Origin: Chromatiales bacterium
Lineage (GTDB): Bacteria; Pseudomonadota; Gammaproteobacteria; Chromatiales; Chromatiaceae
Assembly: GCA_022360595.1 (NCBI GenBank)
Contig: JAKSCN010000617.1
Coordinates: 1-36,272, forward strand
DNA length: 36,272 bases
Reading direction: 5' to 3'
Position numbers and translations under genes: made by a program. The first letter of the stretch is position 1, and every line of letters starts with the position of its first letter. The notes under the pieces are model-generated. The model searched no databases. It saw only the letters and a program-made list of their open reading frames with translations, and was not told the origin of the DNA. Below are positions 1-7,957 of this stretch, piece after piece.

Positions 1-2368
1 CATCGAATTTCATTGGCGTATCATCACCGGGCATCACATATTTCTGGTCTTTATCCATAGTGACAATATTGGAGATATAGATATCGGGCAACAGGTCGTT
101 ATTGATATCCGAGATACCAATATTCATGGTGTACGATGGCTTATCGACACCCAGGGACGCAGCAACGTTTTTAAACTTACCCTGCCCCTGGTTCAGGTAG
201 TAGGCGTTAATACCGAAGTCATTACCAACGATAATATCCTGCAAACCGTCCCGATTCAGATCAGTGTGTGATAGGGCCTGAGTCCAACCACGATTGTCCA
301 CTCCACTCTCAGCAGTGACGTTTTTAAACTTAAAATCTCCCAGATTCTTGAATAGCTGATTAGGCAGGCCATTGAAATTTCGGCGCGCCAAAGTGGGCTT
401 GATACCTTCTATATATTGTCCAAAGTAGCCGACATAGAGGTCCAACAAACCATCATTATCAAAATCGGCCACCACTGCGGGGCCGGCAACTAATCCTTTA
501 CCCCCGAATCCGGCTTGAGCGGTTACATCCTGAAATGTCCCATTTCCCAGGTTACGATAGAGCCTATGATCATCGTTGACATAAGAGATAAAAATATCGG
601 CATGCCCATCATTATCAAAGTCTGCGATGATCGGCTGACGCGGTTCGCCGGGCAGTTCATCTTCCGGACGATTCCAGGCGACACCTGATGCTTGGGTGAC
701 ATCTTTAAAGCGGCCGTTACCCTGATTCAGATAGAGCTTATTGCCGCGTCCGCCCAACAGCAGTACATCGGGCAGGTCATCATTATTGATATCTTCCGCC
801 GCTACCCCAGAGCCGCCGAACGCTGGCGGTACCGCCAAAACAGCCACTTCGCGGTTCTTGACCGTATACGAACGGATCATACGACTCAGCCAATCGGCAG
901 AGGCGTGGCGGAATTGAATGCCACTCCGTTGGGTGACATCTTCAAAGTAGTAACCACTCTGCTCGATCTCCCGGCTATTATCGGCCGATACGATAGCGGC
1001 ACTCTCCTCTTCACTCGCCACATTCGCGTGCGACTCATTGATTAAAGTCTGGATCTCTTCAAGCGCTGCCTGCACATGTGCTTTGCTCAAACGCTCTGCC
1101 TGCTCCTTCTGGGCAATCTCGCCGGCTTTACGCAAAATCAACACACCAAACTGCGCGATATTCTCGACAATCACCTCCAACGCAAAAGGATCAGGTTCCA
1201 ATATAATTTTATCCGTCATTTCGTCCAGCGCCGAGCCGAAATACTGCCAGTGCAAGCCACTGTCGCGAAACGCATCCATGTCATAGGCTTCGATCACCTC
1301 TTGCTTATCAGAGGACAAGGTTGGAAAGAAAATCGCATCTTCATACTCGTTGATACGGTGTGGTAACAACAGATGCACATAGGCGTTCACATCGCTATAG
1401 CGCAAGCGACGATGTTTCTCTATCTGGGCAACCTGCTGGCTGCCCAGATAGAGGGTTTTGGTAAAGGAGATCAAGGCCTCATTGAACAGAACTTTCAGAT
1501 CACGACCTTGTTGGGGATCGGTGGGCCAGCGATGCCGGGCAAAGTAGACCTGAATATTGCGCATAAACACCGGCATGGCGATGTTGTTATAGGCCTCGTA
1601 GGATTTGAGTTTTTGACCAATGATCTTTTTGATAGTGTCCAGATTGACTTCACCACTATCGCCTATCTTTTCCGCATAGTTGCCACTCTGAGCAAGGCTG
1701 GGCGGCATCAGCCGCCCCCAAGCCGTCTCAATCAACTCTCCTTCCACACTGTATTTATCCTGTAGACGAGCGGCGTTATCGGCCAACTGGAGCGCCCCCA
1801 GGGTAAGCACATCCAGGAGCCGCTTCAGCTCATCAACGGCGCTCTTCTCCAACGGCAGATAACGATCCCGAACACGCTCTCCAAGATCCTGCTGCACGCC
1901 CAGAATGGCCCTCAATGCGTAGGCGATGCTGGAGTATTGGCGAATATCATCAACGTTCAGCGTGATCTGTTTTTGATCGACGGTCGTCAGGCTAAGATCA
2001 CCGGAGAGCTGCCGCTTAATGTTGAACAACCGGTCAATCTCACTTTTGATTTCCGTCCCTGTTAAGCTGCTTTTCCCAGCTTGCTTGGCCGCCGTTGTCG
2101 CTCGCTCCCAGAGGTCGATAATCAAGTTTTTTTGCAGGTCTATTTTCTTCTGCCGGGCAGCCTCGGTCAGCGGCGTGCCATACATGAAGTTCTCTAATCT
2201 GGAGGCGGTGGCCAGGCATTTGGGATCGCGTTCACTCTCCAGTTGTCCGATAACATCGAGAATTTCATTGAGTCCGTTAACAGCACTCTTTTCTGCGGCC
2301 ATTCCATTGAAAGGAGCCAAGCCAATAATCAAACCAATACTCAGCACTCTGGAAAAGGAGTGAAACAT
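1..2368 (-). CDS. Secreted FG-GAP/VCBS repeat protein (C-terminus beyond window edge)
   Basis: The minus frame stays open from ATG at 2368 to the window edge, giving 789 codons with no stop, so the C-terminus is missing. The first ~26 residues form a typical Sec signal peptide (basic/polar start, hydrophobic SIGLIIGLAPF, cleavage near GMAA), so the protein is expected to be exported. Residues ~27-470 are charged and probably helical, and I do not recognise a family there. From ~475 on there are at least five FG-GAP/VCBS-type repeats with calcium-loop motifs of the form DxNxD/DxDxDG near residues 524 (DINNDD), 581 (DFDNDG), 634 (DFDNDG), 704 (DLNRDG) and 754 (DINND). An ASPIC/UnbV C-terminal domain often follows such repeats but would lie outside the window. 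AGGTGG precedes the ATG by 7 nt. The gene starts 31 nt after the lpxA-like stop and is probably co-transcribed with it. A beta-propeller adhesion or extracellular role is inferred only from the repeats. Confidence 0.85.
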   Translation of the reverse strand, partial: MFHSFSRVLSIGLIIGLAPFNGMAAEKSAVNGLNEILDVIGQLESERDPKCLATASRLENFMYGTPLTEAARQKKIDLQKNLIIDLWERATTAAKQAGKSSLTGTEIKSEIDRLFNIKRQLSGDLSLTTVDQKQITLNVDDIRQYSSIAYALRAILGVQQDLGERVRDRYLPLEKSAVDELKRLLDVLTLGALQLADNAARLQDKYSVEGELIETAWGRLMPPSLAQSGNYAEKIGDSGEVNLDTIKKIIGQKLKSYEAYNNIAMPVFMRNIQVYFARHRWPTDPQQGRDLKVLFNEALISFTKTLYLGSQQVAQIEKHRRLRYSDVNAYVHLLLPHRINEYEDAIFFPTLSSDKQEVIEAYDMDAFRDSGLHWQYFGSALDEMTDKIILEPDPFALEVIVENIAQFGVLILRKAGEIAQKEQAERLSKAHVQAALEEIQTLINESHANVASEEESAAIVSADNSREIEQSGYYFEDVTQRSGIQFRHASADWLSRMIRSYTVKNREVAVLAVPPAFGGSGVAAEDINNDDLPDVLLLGGRGNKLYLNQGNGRFKDVTQASGVAWNRPEDELPGEPRQPIIADFDNDGHADIFISYVNDDHRLYRNLGNGTFQDVTAQAGFGGKGLVAGPAVVADFDNDGLLDLYVGYFGQYIEGIKPTLARRNFNGLPNQLFKNLGDFKFKNVTAESGVDNRGWTQALSHTDLNRDGLQDIIVGNDFGINAYYLNQGQGKFKNVAASLGVDKPSYTMNIGISDINNDLLPDIYISNIVTMDKDQKYVMPGDDTPMKFD

Positions 2369-2399
2369 AGAACATCCACCTACACTGTTTTTTGGGGAA

Positions 2400-3167
2400 T
2401 TAACCTCGAGCCAAACCTTTCTCCGAGGTCAGCAGAAATTGGTACATCGTCTGCACAAATTGATTTTCGCTCTCTTTAATCTCTTCCATCACCGTGGCCA
2501 GTGTCTTCTCAGATTTAAAAATCGCTTTGTAGACTTTATGAATTTCACGGATATCGGCTTTAGAGACGCCCTGGCGCTCCAGCCCGACTTTGTTGATAGT
2601 GACCGTGGCGGCCGGAATACCATCGGCAATACAGTATGGGAGCACATCATGAGTCAATTTGGCATAGGCGCCAACAAACGCGTACTCACCGATCTTCACG
2701 AACTGAATTACCCCAGACATGCCGCTGATAATCGCGCCCTTGCCCATGATCACATGCCCGGAGAGTTTGGCGCCACTGCTTAAAATAACGTAATCATTCA
2801 GAATACAATCATGGGCAACATGACAATAAGCCTGAATCAGAACATGATCGCCGATGATCGTCTCATCGCCATCATGAGTTGCGGCATGTACAGTGGCATA
2901 TTCTCGAATTGAGTTGTGATTACCGATACGCACCTTCGGGGTGCCGCCTTCGTATTTCAGATCCTGAGTGCGCTTGCCCAGACAGGCGTATGAGTAGATT
3001 TCATTCTCGTCGCCGATAGTGGTGTGGCCATCGAGGGTCACATGGGAGTGAATGATATTGTTCTTACCAATGGTTACATCTGGACCAATTACACAGAACG
3101 GCCCTACTGTGGTGCCTTCTCCAATAATTGCACCATCCTCAACTACCGCTGTAGGATGTATTTGCAT
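2400..3167 (-). CDS. lpxA: LpxA-like acyl-ACP--UDP-N-acetylglucosamine O-acyltransferase (divergent paralogue?)
   Basis: 255 residues, close to the usual ~262. Hexapeptide left-handed beta-helix repeats fill residues ~1-185 and an LpxA-type helical C-terminus follows. LpxA transfers a 3-hydroxyacyl chain from ACP to the 3-OH of UDP-GlcNAc, the first step of lipid A synthesis in the cytoplasm. The catalytic histidine is present (H119 in CHVAHDC, E. coli H125), as are the equivalents of E. coli H122 (H116) and H144 (H138). The equivalent of E. coli H160 is isoleucine (I154 in GVIQF), and the chain-length ruler position E. coli G173 is alanine (A167). The gene is not in the usual lpxD-fabZ-lpxA-lpxB cluster: rdgC lies upstream and a secreted FG-GAP protein downstream. 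GAGG lies 6 nt before the ATG. It may be a second, specialised LpxA, but without the rest of the genome this stays open. Confidence 0.8.
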   Translation of the reverse strand: MQIHPTAVVEDGAIIGEGTTVGPFCVIGPDVTIGKNNIIHSHVTLDGHTTIGDENEIYSYACLGKRTQDLKYEGGTPKVRIGNHNSIREYATVHAATHDGDETIIGDHVLIQAYCHVAHDCILNDYVILSSGAKLSGHVIMGKGAIISGMSGVIQFVKIGEYAFVGAYAKLTHDVLPYCIADGIPAATVTINKVGLERQGVSKADIREIHKVYKAIFKSEKTLATVMEEIKESENQFVQTMYQFLLTSEKGLARG

Positions 3168-3277
3168 AGAGAACCTCGTTATTAATTCTGAATACCAAAT
3201 GGTTCTTCTGCGGCTCGCTCAGGGCCGTATATTCGGCCTATTTGTCAATCCTGCAGACTAACAGTGAATTCTAGCAC

Positions 3278-4186
3278 TCACTCGCCTTTAGCAATACCAC
3301 CCAGGGCGTCAAAAAGTCGGGGTAAAAAGCGCTCCAGCTCCAGGCTCATTAGAGAGAAGTCGACATCAAAACGGGTCGCCTCATCGCCGCCCTCAGCCTC
3401 GGCGGCCTCCTCCTGAATCACATCAAGGAACCTAAGGCGTCTCACGGTCATATCGTCCGCCAATAGAAACGATAAACGCTCACCCCAGTCGAGGGCCAGA
3501 CGCACCACCTGCTTGCCCGCGTTGATGTGGGTCGCAATCTCCTCACTTTCAAGATCCTGGCGACGACAACGTACAATCGCCCCCTCTTCCACGGGATCAC
3601 GCAGTTCACACTCATCCTGCACAATGAACTCACCAGAGGGATGACCGTTCAGCCAAGCCGTCATCACCGCGGCAGGCGACTGCTCGACGGCAACCGGGCG
3701 AACCTGAAAGGTACCCAGTGTCTCGCGCATCAGGGTAATCAGCTCTTCAGCCCGCTTGGGGCTTGAAGCATCGACCACCAGCCAACCGTTTTTAGCGTCT
3801 ATATAAGCGTAGGTTTGAGAAGACTTACTGAAGGCTTTAGGCAGCAGATCCTGCATGATTTCATCACGCAACTCGGTCTGCTCGCGCCGACGCACCTTTC
3901 GCGCCTCCGCCTCCTCGATCTCAGCAATGCGTTCTGCCAACACCTCGCGCACCACCGCGGCGGGCAACACCTTCTCATCCTTGCGGACACAGACCATAGT
4001 GCACTTACCCACAGCGTGGGTTAGTTGCGATCCGGCGCGCCCCAACGGGCTTTGCCAGCCAATTGTGGCCATCTCCAGACTGCCGCATGCTCTGGCCGCC
4101 TTCTCTTGGAGCTGCTCATGCAGAGCCTCGGGAGTCAGCTCAAACGGCTTGGTTAAAAGGTAGATCTGAAGATTTCTAAACCACAT
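3278..4186 (-). CDS. rdgC: Recombination-associated protein RdgC
   Basis: 302 residues, the usual length for RdgC, a ring-forming DNA-binding protein of the nucleoid that modulates RecA-promoted strand exchange. The start MWFRNLQIYLL matches the conserved MLWFKNL opening of the family. Other family blocks are visible: KVLPAAVVREVL (~79-90), LLPKAFSKSSQTYAYID (~119-135), the IVRCRRQDLESEEIATHI stretch (~208-225) and the LALDWGERL block (~233-241). The frame is open 24 codons further upstream to 4258, but that extension has no family similarity and overlaps the promoter-like sequence at 4212-4240, so the ATG at 4186 is preferred. It is separated by 110 nt from the lpxA-like gene downstream and may or may not be co-transcribed with it. 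The assignment is firm; the exact role in this organism is taken from the family. Confidence 0.95.
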   Translation of the reverse strand: MWFRNLQIYLLTKPFELTPEALHEQLQEKAARACGSLEMATIGWQSPLGRAGSQLTHAVGKCTMVCVRKDEKVLPAAVVREVLAERIAEIEEAEARKVRRREQTELRDEIMQDLLPKAFSKSSQTYAYIDAKNGWLVVDASSPKRAEELITLMRETLGTFQVRPVAVEQSPAAVMTAWLNGHPSGEFIVQDECELRDPVEEGAIVRCRRQDLESEEIATHINAGKQVVRLALDWGERLSFLLADDMTVRRLRFLDVIQEEAAEAEGGDEATRFDVDFSLMSLELERFLPRLFDALGGIAKGE

Positions 4187-4211
4187 CTGTCTGCCCTGGC
4201 AAAAAGGGGCC

Positions 4212-4240
4212 ATTATGACCAAAGCAGACCATCCTTTCCA
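4212..4240 (-). promoter_or_regulatory. Candidate sigma-70 promoter of rdgC
   Basis: On the minus strand, TGGAAA (4240-4235) and CATAAT (4217-4212) are separated by 17 nt. The predicted transcription start near 4205 lies just upstream of the ATG at 4186 and downstream of the alternative upstream start codon, so it supports the short rdgC start. Found by eye only. Confidence 0.45.
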
Positions 4241-4342
4241 GCTATCAGAGAGAACCATTTCTCTGTTTTGAAAATAGTTTTTTCTTTTTAAAACAGGCAG
4301 GTGAAATAAACAATCAATAAGTTACATCAAATTTATATTATC

Positions 4343-5425
4343 TTATAAAGCCATCAGAACGGGTTGCCTGCGGGGGCCCCAATTACCCGGCAGCGGTTCA
4401 AATACCCCGGGACATGGCGTGTTGCACTCGGGACACCGGCCATCTTCCGTCAGCCGCCAGGCGCCAAGCTGATACCAATCCCTTACAATCAGCAGCTCAC
4501 CACAGTGATGACACCAGGTGCTTCCTCCATGGCTGTCATGCACATTACCGGTGTAAGCAAATTGAAGGCCGTTTTCCAGCGCAATCTTCCGGGCCCGAGT
4601 CAATGTTGCAGGCGGTGTCGGCGGTGTCTGAAGCATTTTGTAATCGGGGTGGAAAGCGGTGAAGTGGATCGGCACATCCGGCCCCAGATTATCCATGATC
4701 CATTGGGTCATCTGATGCAACTCCTCATCGGAATCATTCTCCCCGGGAATAAGCAGATTGGTCAGTTCAAACCAGACAGATGTCTCATGCTTTAGATACA
4801 CCAATGTATCCAACACGGGTGCTAACGATCCGCTTGTCAGCTTTTTATAGAATCGTTCACTAAATGCTTTCAAATCAACATTGGCTGCATCCATGTATCG
4901 GTAAAAGTGTTCACGTGGCTCAGGCATGATATAGCCGGCTGTTACCGCCACACTCTTAATGCCTTGTTCGCGGCAAGCGATGGCCGTATCGACGGCGTAC
5001 TCCATAAAAATCACCGGATCGTTATAGGTGAACGCAACACTGCGACACCCCAGCGCTTTGGCCTTATGGGCAATTGCTTCCGGCATAGCACTGCTGGCCA
5101 GGGTGTCCATCTCACGGGACTTACTCATGTCCCAGTTCTGACAGAAACGGCAACTGAGATTGCAACCCGCTGTGCCAAACGACAGCACCGGTGTGCCGGG
5201 TAAAAAGTGGTTAAGGGGCTTTTTCTCAATCGGGTCGACACAGAATCCGCTGGAACGTCCATAACTGGTTAAGACTATCTCGCCGCCCTCACACGCCCGT
5301 ACAAAGCAGAGTCCCCGTTGTCCCTCTCTGAGTTTGCACTCACGTGGGCAGACATCGCACTGCACCCGTCCATCTTCACACTTGTGCCAATACTCGGTTG
5401 GATAGCTACTTGATTCCAAGATCAT
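4343..5425 (-). CDS. amrS: AmmeMemoRadiSam system radical SAM enzyme AmrS
   Basis: 360 residues, in line with the AmrS family (PflA-like radical SAM proteins). The radical SAM cluster motif is CNLSCRFC, with cysteines 88, 92 and 95 to bind a 4Fe-4S cluster and cleave S-adenosylmethionine. The N-terminus carries a second cysteine group (C23, C26, C30, C40; CDVCPREC...GLC) typical of the family. The C-terminus has two more CxxC pairs (C305/C308 and C331/C334) that look like a zinc ribbon or auxiliary metal site. The gene is divergent from amrB-amrA across a 120-130 bp spacer, so the three hallmark members of the system sit together. The reaction is not securely known; a covalent modification or ring-forming reaction on a small molecule or peptide is only a general radical-SAM expectation. 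The ATG at 5425 follows AGG within a few bases. Confidence 0.92.
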   Translation of the reverse strand: MILESSSYPTEYWHKCEDGRVQCDVCPRECKLREGQRGLCFVRACEGGEIVLTSYGRSSGFCVDPIEKKPLNHFLPGTPVLSFGTAGCNLSCRFCQNWDMSKSREMDTLASSAMPEAIAHKAKALGCRSVAFTYNDPVIFMEYAVDTAIACREQGIKSVAVTAGYIMPEPREHFYRYMDAANVDLKAFSERFYKKLTSGSLAPVLDTLVYLKHETSVWFELTNLLIPGENDSDEELHQMTQWIMDNLGPDVPIHFTAFHPDYKMLQTPPTPPATLTRARKIALENGLQFAYTGNVHDSHGGSTWCHHCGELLIVRDWYQLGAWRLTEDGRCPECNTPCPGVFEPLPGNWGPRRQPVLMAL

Positions 5426-5499
5426 ATTGCCTATAGTTTGTTACATATAACAAAAAAATATAATTAACTATTTATCTGTCACCTCACTGGCCATGCCAA

Positions 5500-5528
5500 A
5501 TCACACTTTCTCTTATAAAGTGTAGAAT
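5500..5528 (+). promoter_or_regulatory. Candidate amrB promoter with embedded inverted repeat
   Basis: ATCACA (5500-5505) and TAGAAT (5523-5528), with a 17-nt spacer, resemble a sigma-70 promoter reading toward amrB. The perfect inverted repeat ACACTTT-N7-AAAGTGT (5503-5523) overlaps the -35 box and spans the whole spacer, where a repressor would bind. Both calls are by eye; the repeat is exact, the promoter is approximate. Confidence 0.45.
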
Positions 5529-5558
5529 ACTAATGGATAACTGAAGATGGGACTCATC

Positions 5559-6350
5559 ATGACTACCATACGCCAAGCCAATGTTGCAGGTCTCTTCTAT
5601 CCCGATAACCCAGCGGAACTGGGCAGCCAGATCAGGGGTTATCTTGCCCAAGCTCCGGCAGAAATATCAGCCAGCAGGCCAAAGGCGCTGATTGCACCAC
5701 ATGCGGGTTATATCTACTCCGGCCCAATCGCCGCAAGCGCCTATCGTCAACTACAACCGATAGCCGACCAGATCAGTCGAGTCATTATTCTCGCGCCCGC
5801 TCATCGCATGGCGTTTCGAGGTCTGGCGGTCTCTGAGGCCGAAGAGTTTGAGACTCCCCTCGGCAAGGTTGAAGTCGACTGTGATGCACTCCTGCGACTC
5901 CAGGCCCTCGCACAGGTGCGCCAGGTTGAACCGGCGTTTGCCAATGAACACAGTATCGAAGTTCAACTCCCATTCCTGCAAACCGCTCTGCAAGAGTTCA
6001 AAATCGTTCCGCTATTGGTCAGCAACGCCAACGCTGAACAGGTGAGCCAAGTATTGGAACTGCTCTGGGGCGGCCCGGAAACATTGATTGTCATCAGCTC
6101 AGACTTGAGCCACTACCTGAGCTATGAGCAAGCCAAATCGATAGACAAAACCACCACGCAAGCGATCGAGGCACTGCAACCCAGTGCACTCTCTCTTGAG
6201 CAGGCCTGCGGCGGTATTCCAATCCAAGGGCTGCTGCTGAGCGCCAAACATCACAACTTACATGTCACCACCCTGGATCTTCGCAATTCAGGAGACACGG
6301 CCGGCACAAAAGACCGCGTGGTAGGATACGGCGCCTATGTGTTCAGTTGA
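5559..6350 (+). CDS. amrB: AmmeMemoRadiSam system protein B (Memo family)
   Basis: 263 residues from ATG 5559, the usual size for Memo-like proteins, which share a fold with class III extradiol dioxygenases and LigB. Family signatures are clear: GLFYPDNP near the N-terminus, IAPHAGYIYSG, ILAPAHRMAF, NEHSIEVQLPFLQ and VISSDLSHYLSY. The histidines in the APHAGY, APAHR and DLSHY motifs are the ones expected to line the metal-binding pocket. An alternative ATG lies four codons upstream at 5547; neither has a strong ribosome binding site. The stop codon overlaps the start of amrA by 14 nt, so the two are almost certainly translated from one message and made together. The partner radical SAM enzyme amrS is divergent. 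The biochemical role of the bacterial Memo proteins is not settled; the family assignment is firm. Confidence 0.92.
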   Translation: MTTIRQANVAGLFYPDNPAELGSQIRGYLAQAPAEISASRPKALIAPHAGYIYSGPIAASAYRQLQPIADQISRVIILAPAHRMAFRGLAVSEAEEFETPLGKVEVDCDALLRLQALAQVRQVEPAFANEHSIEVQLPFLQTALQEFKIVPLLVSNANAEQVSQVLELLWGGPETLIVISSDLSHYLSYEQAKSIDKTTTQAIEALQPSALSLEQACGGIPIQGLLLSAKHHNLHVTTLDLRNSGDTAGTKDRVVGYGAYVFS

Positions 6351-6918
6351 AAAAGCAGATCCCCTGCTCAGTGATGCAGGAAAAACCGAACTGCTCGAAA
6401 TAGCCATCACCTCCATAAAGCATGGCTTGGAGCAAGAGAGGCCGCTACCCCTCGATCCCAATGACTACTCGGAAGAACTGCAGGTCGAACGCGCCTGCTT
6501 TGTTACCCTGCACAGAGAGGGCAATCTAAGGGGCTGCATCGGCAGTCTGGAGGCGACCCAACCGCTTGTAGCGGATGTCGCCGAGAACGCCTTCTCCGCG
6601 GCTTTTCGCGATCCACGTTTCGATAGACTGACAAAAACCGAGCTGACCGGCCTGGAGATCCACATCTCAGTACTAACGCCCTCGACCCCCATGCGGTTTA
6701 ATTCAGAAGCCGAGCTGCTCAGGCAGATCCGCCCAGGTATTGATGGGCTGATCCTTACCGAAGGATCACGCCGTGGCACCTTTCTCCCATCAGTCTGGGA
6801 CGCACTTCCCGAACCGACAACCTTTCTGCAACAGCTCAAGCGTAAGGCGGGACTACCCGGCGACTACTGGTCGGAGAAAATCGAGATCGCCCGTTATCAG
6901 ACACTCTCTTTTCCCTAG
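6337..6918 (+). CDS. amrA: AmmeMemoRadiSam system protein A (AMMECR1 domain)
   Basis: 193 residues, the full length of an AMMECR1-domain protein. The defining motif LRGCIG is at residues 64-69, followed by the family blocks VADVAENAFSAAFRDPRF and LTGLEIHISVLTP, and near the C-terminus EGSRRGTFLPSVWDALP. The start lies inside the end of amrB (14-nt overlap), showing translational coupling. With amrB and the divergent amrS it makes the complete AmmeMemoRadiSam set. The domain is conserved from bacteria to humans, and no activity is firmly assigned. The stop codon TAG is the first part of one copy of the recurring TAG-RR-CCTGTT motif noted elsewhere in this window. The gene converges on the pentapeptide protein with a 67-nt gap that shows no convincing terminator. 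Confidence 0.92.
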   Translation: MCSVEKADPLLSDAGKTELLEIAITSIKHGLEQERPLPLDPNDYSEELQVERACFVTLHREGNLRGCIGSLEATQPLVADVAENAFSAAFRDPRFDRLTKTELTGLEIHISVLTPSTPMRFNSEAELLRQIRPGIDGLILTEGSRRGTFLPSVWDALPEPTTFLQQLKRKAGLPGDYWSEKIEIARYQTLSFP

Positions 6919-6929
6919 AACCTGTTTAC
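6916..6929 (+). repeat. Gene-end motif copy 1 (TAGAACCTGTTTAC)
   Basis: Starts at the amrA stop codon. It matches the other copies at 12504, 25447 and 31684 at most positions (TAG-RR-CCTGTT-W-A-M). This is the most diverged of the four. Confidence 0.4.
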
Positions 6930-6985
6930 ACTTTAGTCGTCGCTGTTGAAGCCTCAATAGCTGACGGGTAACGCCGAGTGGCGCC

Positions 6986-7906
6986 TTACTTAGGGATACA
7001 ATGCCCAACAGAACCGGGCCGACAGACTGATCCATTCAACCAGATCGCGTTATCCAGTCGGGTATTGGTGAAGACAGCCCCTCCAATCGAGGCCCCGGTC
7101 AAATCAGAAAAACTGAGATCAACATTCGTCAAATTAGCGTTGGTAAGATCGATATGGCGCAGCGTCGCCCCCTTGAGCAGACTACCCGTAAGGTCGGTGT
7201 AGCTAAGATCGGCGCCACTCAGATCAGCATATTGGATATCTGCTCCCATAAGCTGGGTGCCCGAGAGCCTCGCTCGTCTCAAAATGGCATTATTCAGCAG
7301 CGCCCCCTGCAACATTGCCGACTCCGCAACAAGCTGATCCAACCTGCAATTACGCCAATTCACGCCCGCTGCTGCCACTGCCTGACAATCGGGGTCATCA
7401 GCAGCGTTGGGCTTACCCAGAAACATGCCATACCCCACAGCGACGGCCACAATTGCCACCAACACACCAATGGCGGTTGTGGGGACACGCCGCTCTTCTA
7501 TCTCCCGGCGCAGTTCGCTCTTATTGGTGCGGTACTGCTGAAGAATATCATCCTCACCCTGGCGACGATCACCTTTGCGGCGATGCTGAAACTTTGCATT
7601 GTCATCACCATTTGATGACTGACGGCGATCATGGCCAGAACGCTCATCCTCCCTCATCCGCGCAGTCAGCAACGCATCAACATCCCCCTCCTCTATCGCC
7701 TTGCGTACATCCGGCGGAATAACTTCGGGAGTTTCAGCGACTGTCGCCCAGTTCTCCTTGTCCCGGCTCACCTCATCGGTCAGTTTTACCCTTCCGACCA
7801 CCAAAAACCGCCTCAACGTACCGGAAGGGAAAGGCCCCTTGATGCTATTGCTACGGCGGATATACCAGAGAACCTGCTTACCCGTCTGTGTTATGCCGTC
7901 ATTCAT
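6986..7906 (-). CDS. Membrane-anchored pentapeptide-repeat protein with N-terminal GYF-like domain
   Basis: 306 residues in three parts. Residues ~12-60 resemble a bacterial GYF_2 domain (WYIRR...IKGPFPSGTLRRFLVVGRVKLTDEV...NWATV). Residues ~80-140 are a highly charged linker rich in Arg and Asp. One hydrophobic segment (142-163, VPTTAIGVLVAIVAVAVGYGMF) would span the inner membrane. Residues ~188-287 are pentapeptide repeats of the A(D/N)LxX type (for example GADIQ-YADLS-GADLS-YTDLT), which fold into a right-handed quadrilateral helix. By the positive-inside rule the GYF part is cytoplasmic and the repeat part periplasmic. Four cysteines (174, 187, 295, 303) cap the two ends of the repeat domain and could form disulfides. 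The gene is divergent from the fliK-like gene, with a perfect inverted repeat between them. No specific function can be assigned. Confidence 0.8.
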   Translation of the reverse strand: MNDGITQTGKQVLWYIRRSNSIKGPFPSGTLRRFLVVGRVKLTDEVSRDKENWATVAETPEVIPPDVRKAIEEGDVDALLTARMREDERSGHDRRQSSNGDDNAKFQHRRKGDRRQGEDDILQQYRTNKSELRREIEERRVPTTAIGVLVAIVAVAVGYGMFLGKPNAADDPDCQAVAAAGVNWRNCRLDQLVAESAMLQGALLNNAILRRARLSGTQLMGADIQYADLSGADLSYTDLTGSLLKGATLRHIDLTNANLTNVDLSFSDLTGASIGGAVFTNTRLDNAIWLNGSVCRPGSVGHCIPK

Positions 7907-7930
7907 ATGCCCGTTTCTGTGCTGATGTCG

Positions 7931-7957
7931 TCAATTTATCGACGGATAGGTCGATAA
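7931..7957 (+). promoter_or_regulatory. Candidate sigma-28 (FliA) promoter of the fliK-like gene
   Basis: TCAA (7931-7934), a 15-nt spacer and GTCGATAA (7950-7957) resemble the flagellar sigma-28 consensus TAAA-N15-GCCGATAA with one mismatch in each box. It lies 43 nt before the ATG at 8000. The -10 box is also one arm of a perfect inverted repeat, so an operator explanation competes. Confidence 0.35.

Noticed and set aside
3222..3239. A GGCCG-N6-CGGCC hairpin between rdgC and the lpxA-like gene
   Set aside because: Only 5 bp and no T-tract; not enough for a terminator or known regulatory element.
6968..6988. A hairpin (CGCC/GGCG with GTAA/TTAC) between amrA and the pentapeptide gene as a terminator
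   Set aside because: The stem is interrupted by a bulge and there is no T-tract on either strand.
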